From Gammaproteobacteria bacterium (GTDB lineage Bacteria > Pseudomonadota > Gammaproteobacteria > SZUA-229): a DNA stretch of 5,302 bases. The position numbers and the translations under genes are program-made. The stretch covers positions 1-5,302 of the forward strand of contig JARFQK010000387.1 in NCBI GenBank assembly GCA_029287815.1. Direction: 5' to 3'. Within the stretch, counting starts at the first letter, position 1; every line of letters begins with the position of its first letter. Below, piece by piece: positions 5,280 to 5,302 of this stretch. The notes beneath the pieces are model-generated. The model did not search any database. It had not been told where the DNA came from and worked only from the letters and a program-made list of their open reading frames with translations.

Positions 5280-5302
5280 CCATCTGGTGAGACAGGCGGG
5301 CT
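5280..5302 (-). repeat. 23-bp end-repeat, copy 3 (inverted)
   Basis: This copy is the right end of the 164-bp element and ends on the last base of the window. Read on the minus strand it starts AGCCCGCCTGTCTCACCAG. The CTCACCAG part agrees with copy 1 and the CCTGT part with copy 2. Confidence 0.8.

Larger units (their letters stand above)
5139..5302. mobile_element. 164-bp near-palindromic MITE-like element
   Basis: The ends are 23-bp inverted repeats (5139-5161 and 5280-5302) matching at 20 of 23 positions, the outer 15 (AGCCCGCCTGTCTCA) perfectly. Inside, 24-bp arms at 5180-5203 and 5239-5262 (core TCCACAAAG, then ATTTTGC) match at 20 of 24. The spacers between outer and inner arms are almost equal (18 and 17 bp), so the whole element can fold as one long hairpin. 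Its tip at 5204-5238 contains a further CGGAA/TTCCG pair. No coding capacity is visible. The right end coincides with the window edge, so the outer flank and any target duplication cannot be judged. The element family is not identified. Confidence 0.65.

Overview
The window looks like a piece of a gammaproteobacterial chromosome. The order rpe, gph, trpE on one strand is a conserved arrangement in Pseudomonas and many other Gammaproteobacteria. The proteins read as ordinary members of their families. A TIGR03790-type secreted protein, a family I recall as restricted to exosortase/PEP-CTERM species, fits an environmental Chromatiales-like lineage better than an enteric, but the species cannot be fixed from this sequence.

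Minus strand, in order of transcription. rpe (3343-4032, ribulose-phosphate 3-epimerase) has a good ribosome binding site. After 126 bp comes gph (2524-3216, HAD-family phosphoglycolate phosphatase), and after another 130 bp trpE (900-2393, anthranilate synthase component I). A gene for a secreted TIGR03790-family protein overlaps the end of trpE or starts 4 bp after it, and runs off the left edge (1-910). The gph-trpE gap is the most interesting regulatory stretch. It encodes an unlisted 18-residue peptide, MSTFSRQKARARNRSWRW (2438-2494), ending Trp-Arg-Trp-stop, which looks like a trp leader peptide. Its early codons (2478-2488) can form an 11-bp pairing with the trpE ribosome binding region (2395-2405), and a 7-bp hairpin (2432-2455) holds the two Trp codons and the stop in its loop. 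No strong classical terminator is visible, so control may be translational or use a minimal attenuator.

Plus strand. One gene (4484-4939) encodes a 151-residue four-helix membrane protein of the CopD-like type, with a clear GGAG ribosome binding site and a weak promoter candidate. It diverges from rpe.

Non-coding elements. The 451-bp rpe/membrane-protein gap holds a MITE-like element (4130-4353) with 35-bp inverted repeats (30/35 matching) made of CGCAGAG-type units. The 363 bp after the membrane-protein gene are repeat-derived: three copies of a 23-bp AGCCCGC...CTCA end-sequence (4938-4960, 5139-5161, and inverted at 5280-5302), a near-palindromic 164-bp element between the last two, and nested hairpins between the first two. 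No tRNA, rRNA, CRISPR array or complete transposase gene was seen. The best candidates for something undescribed are the trpE leader architecture and the stacked palindromic repeats on the right.
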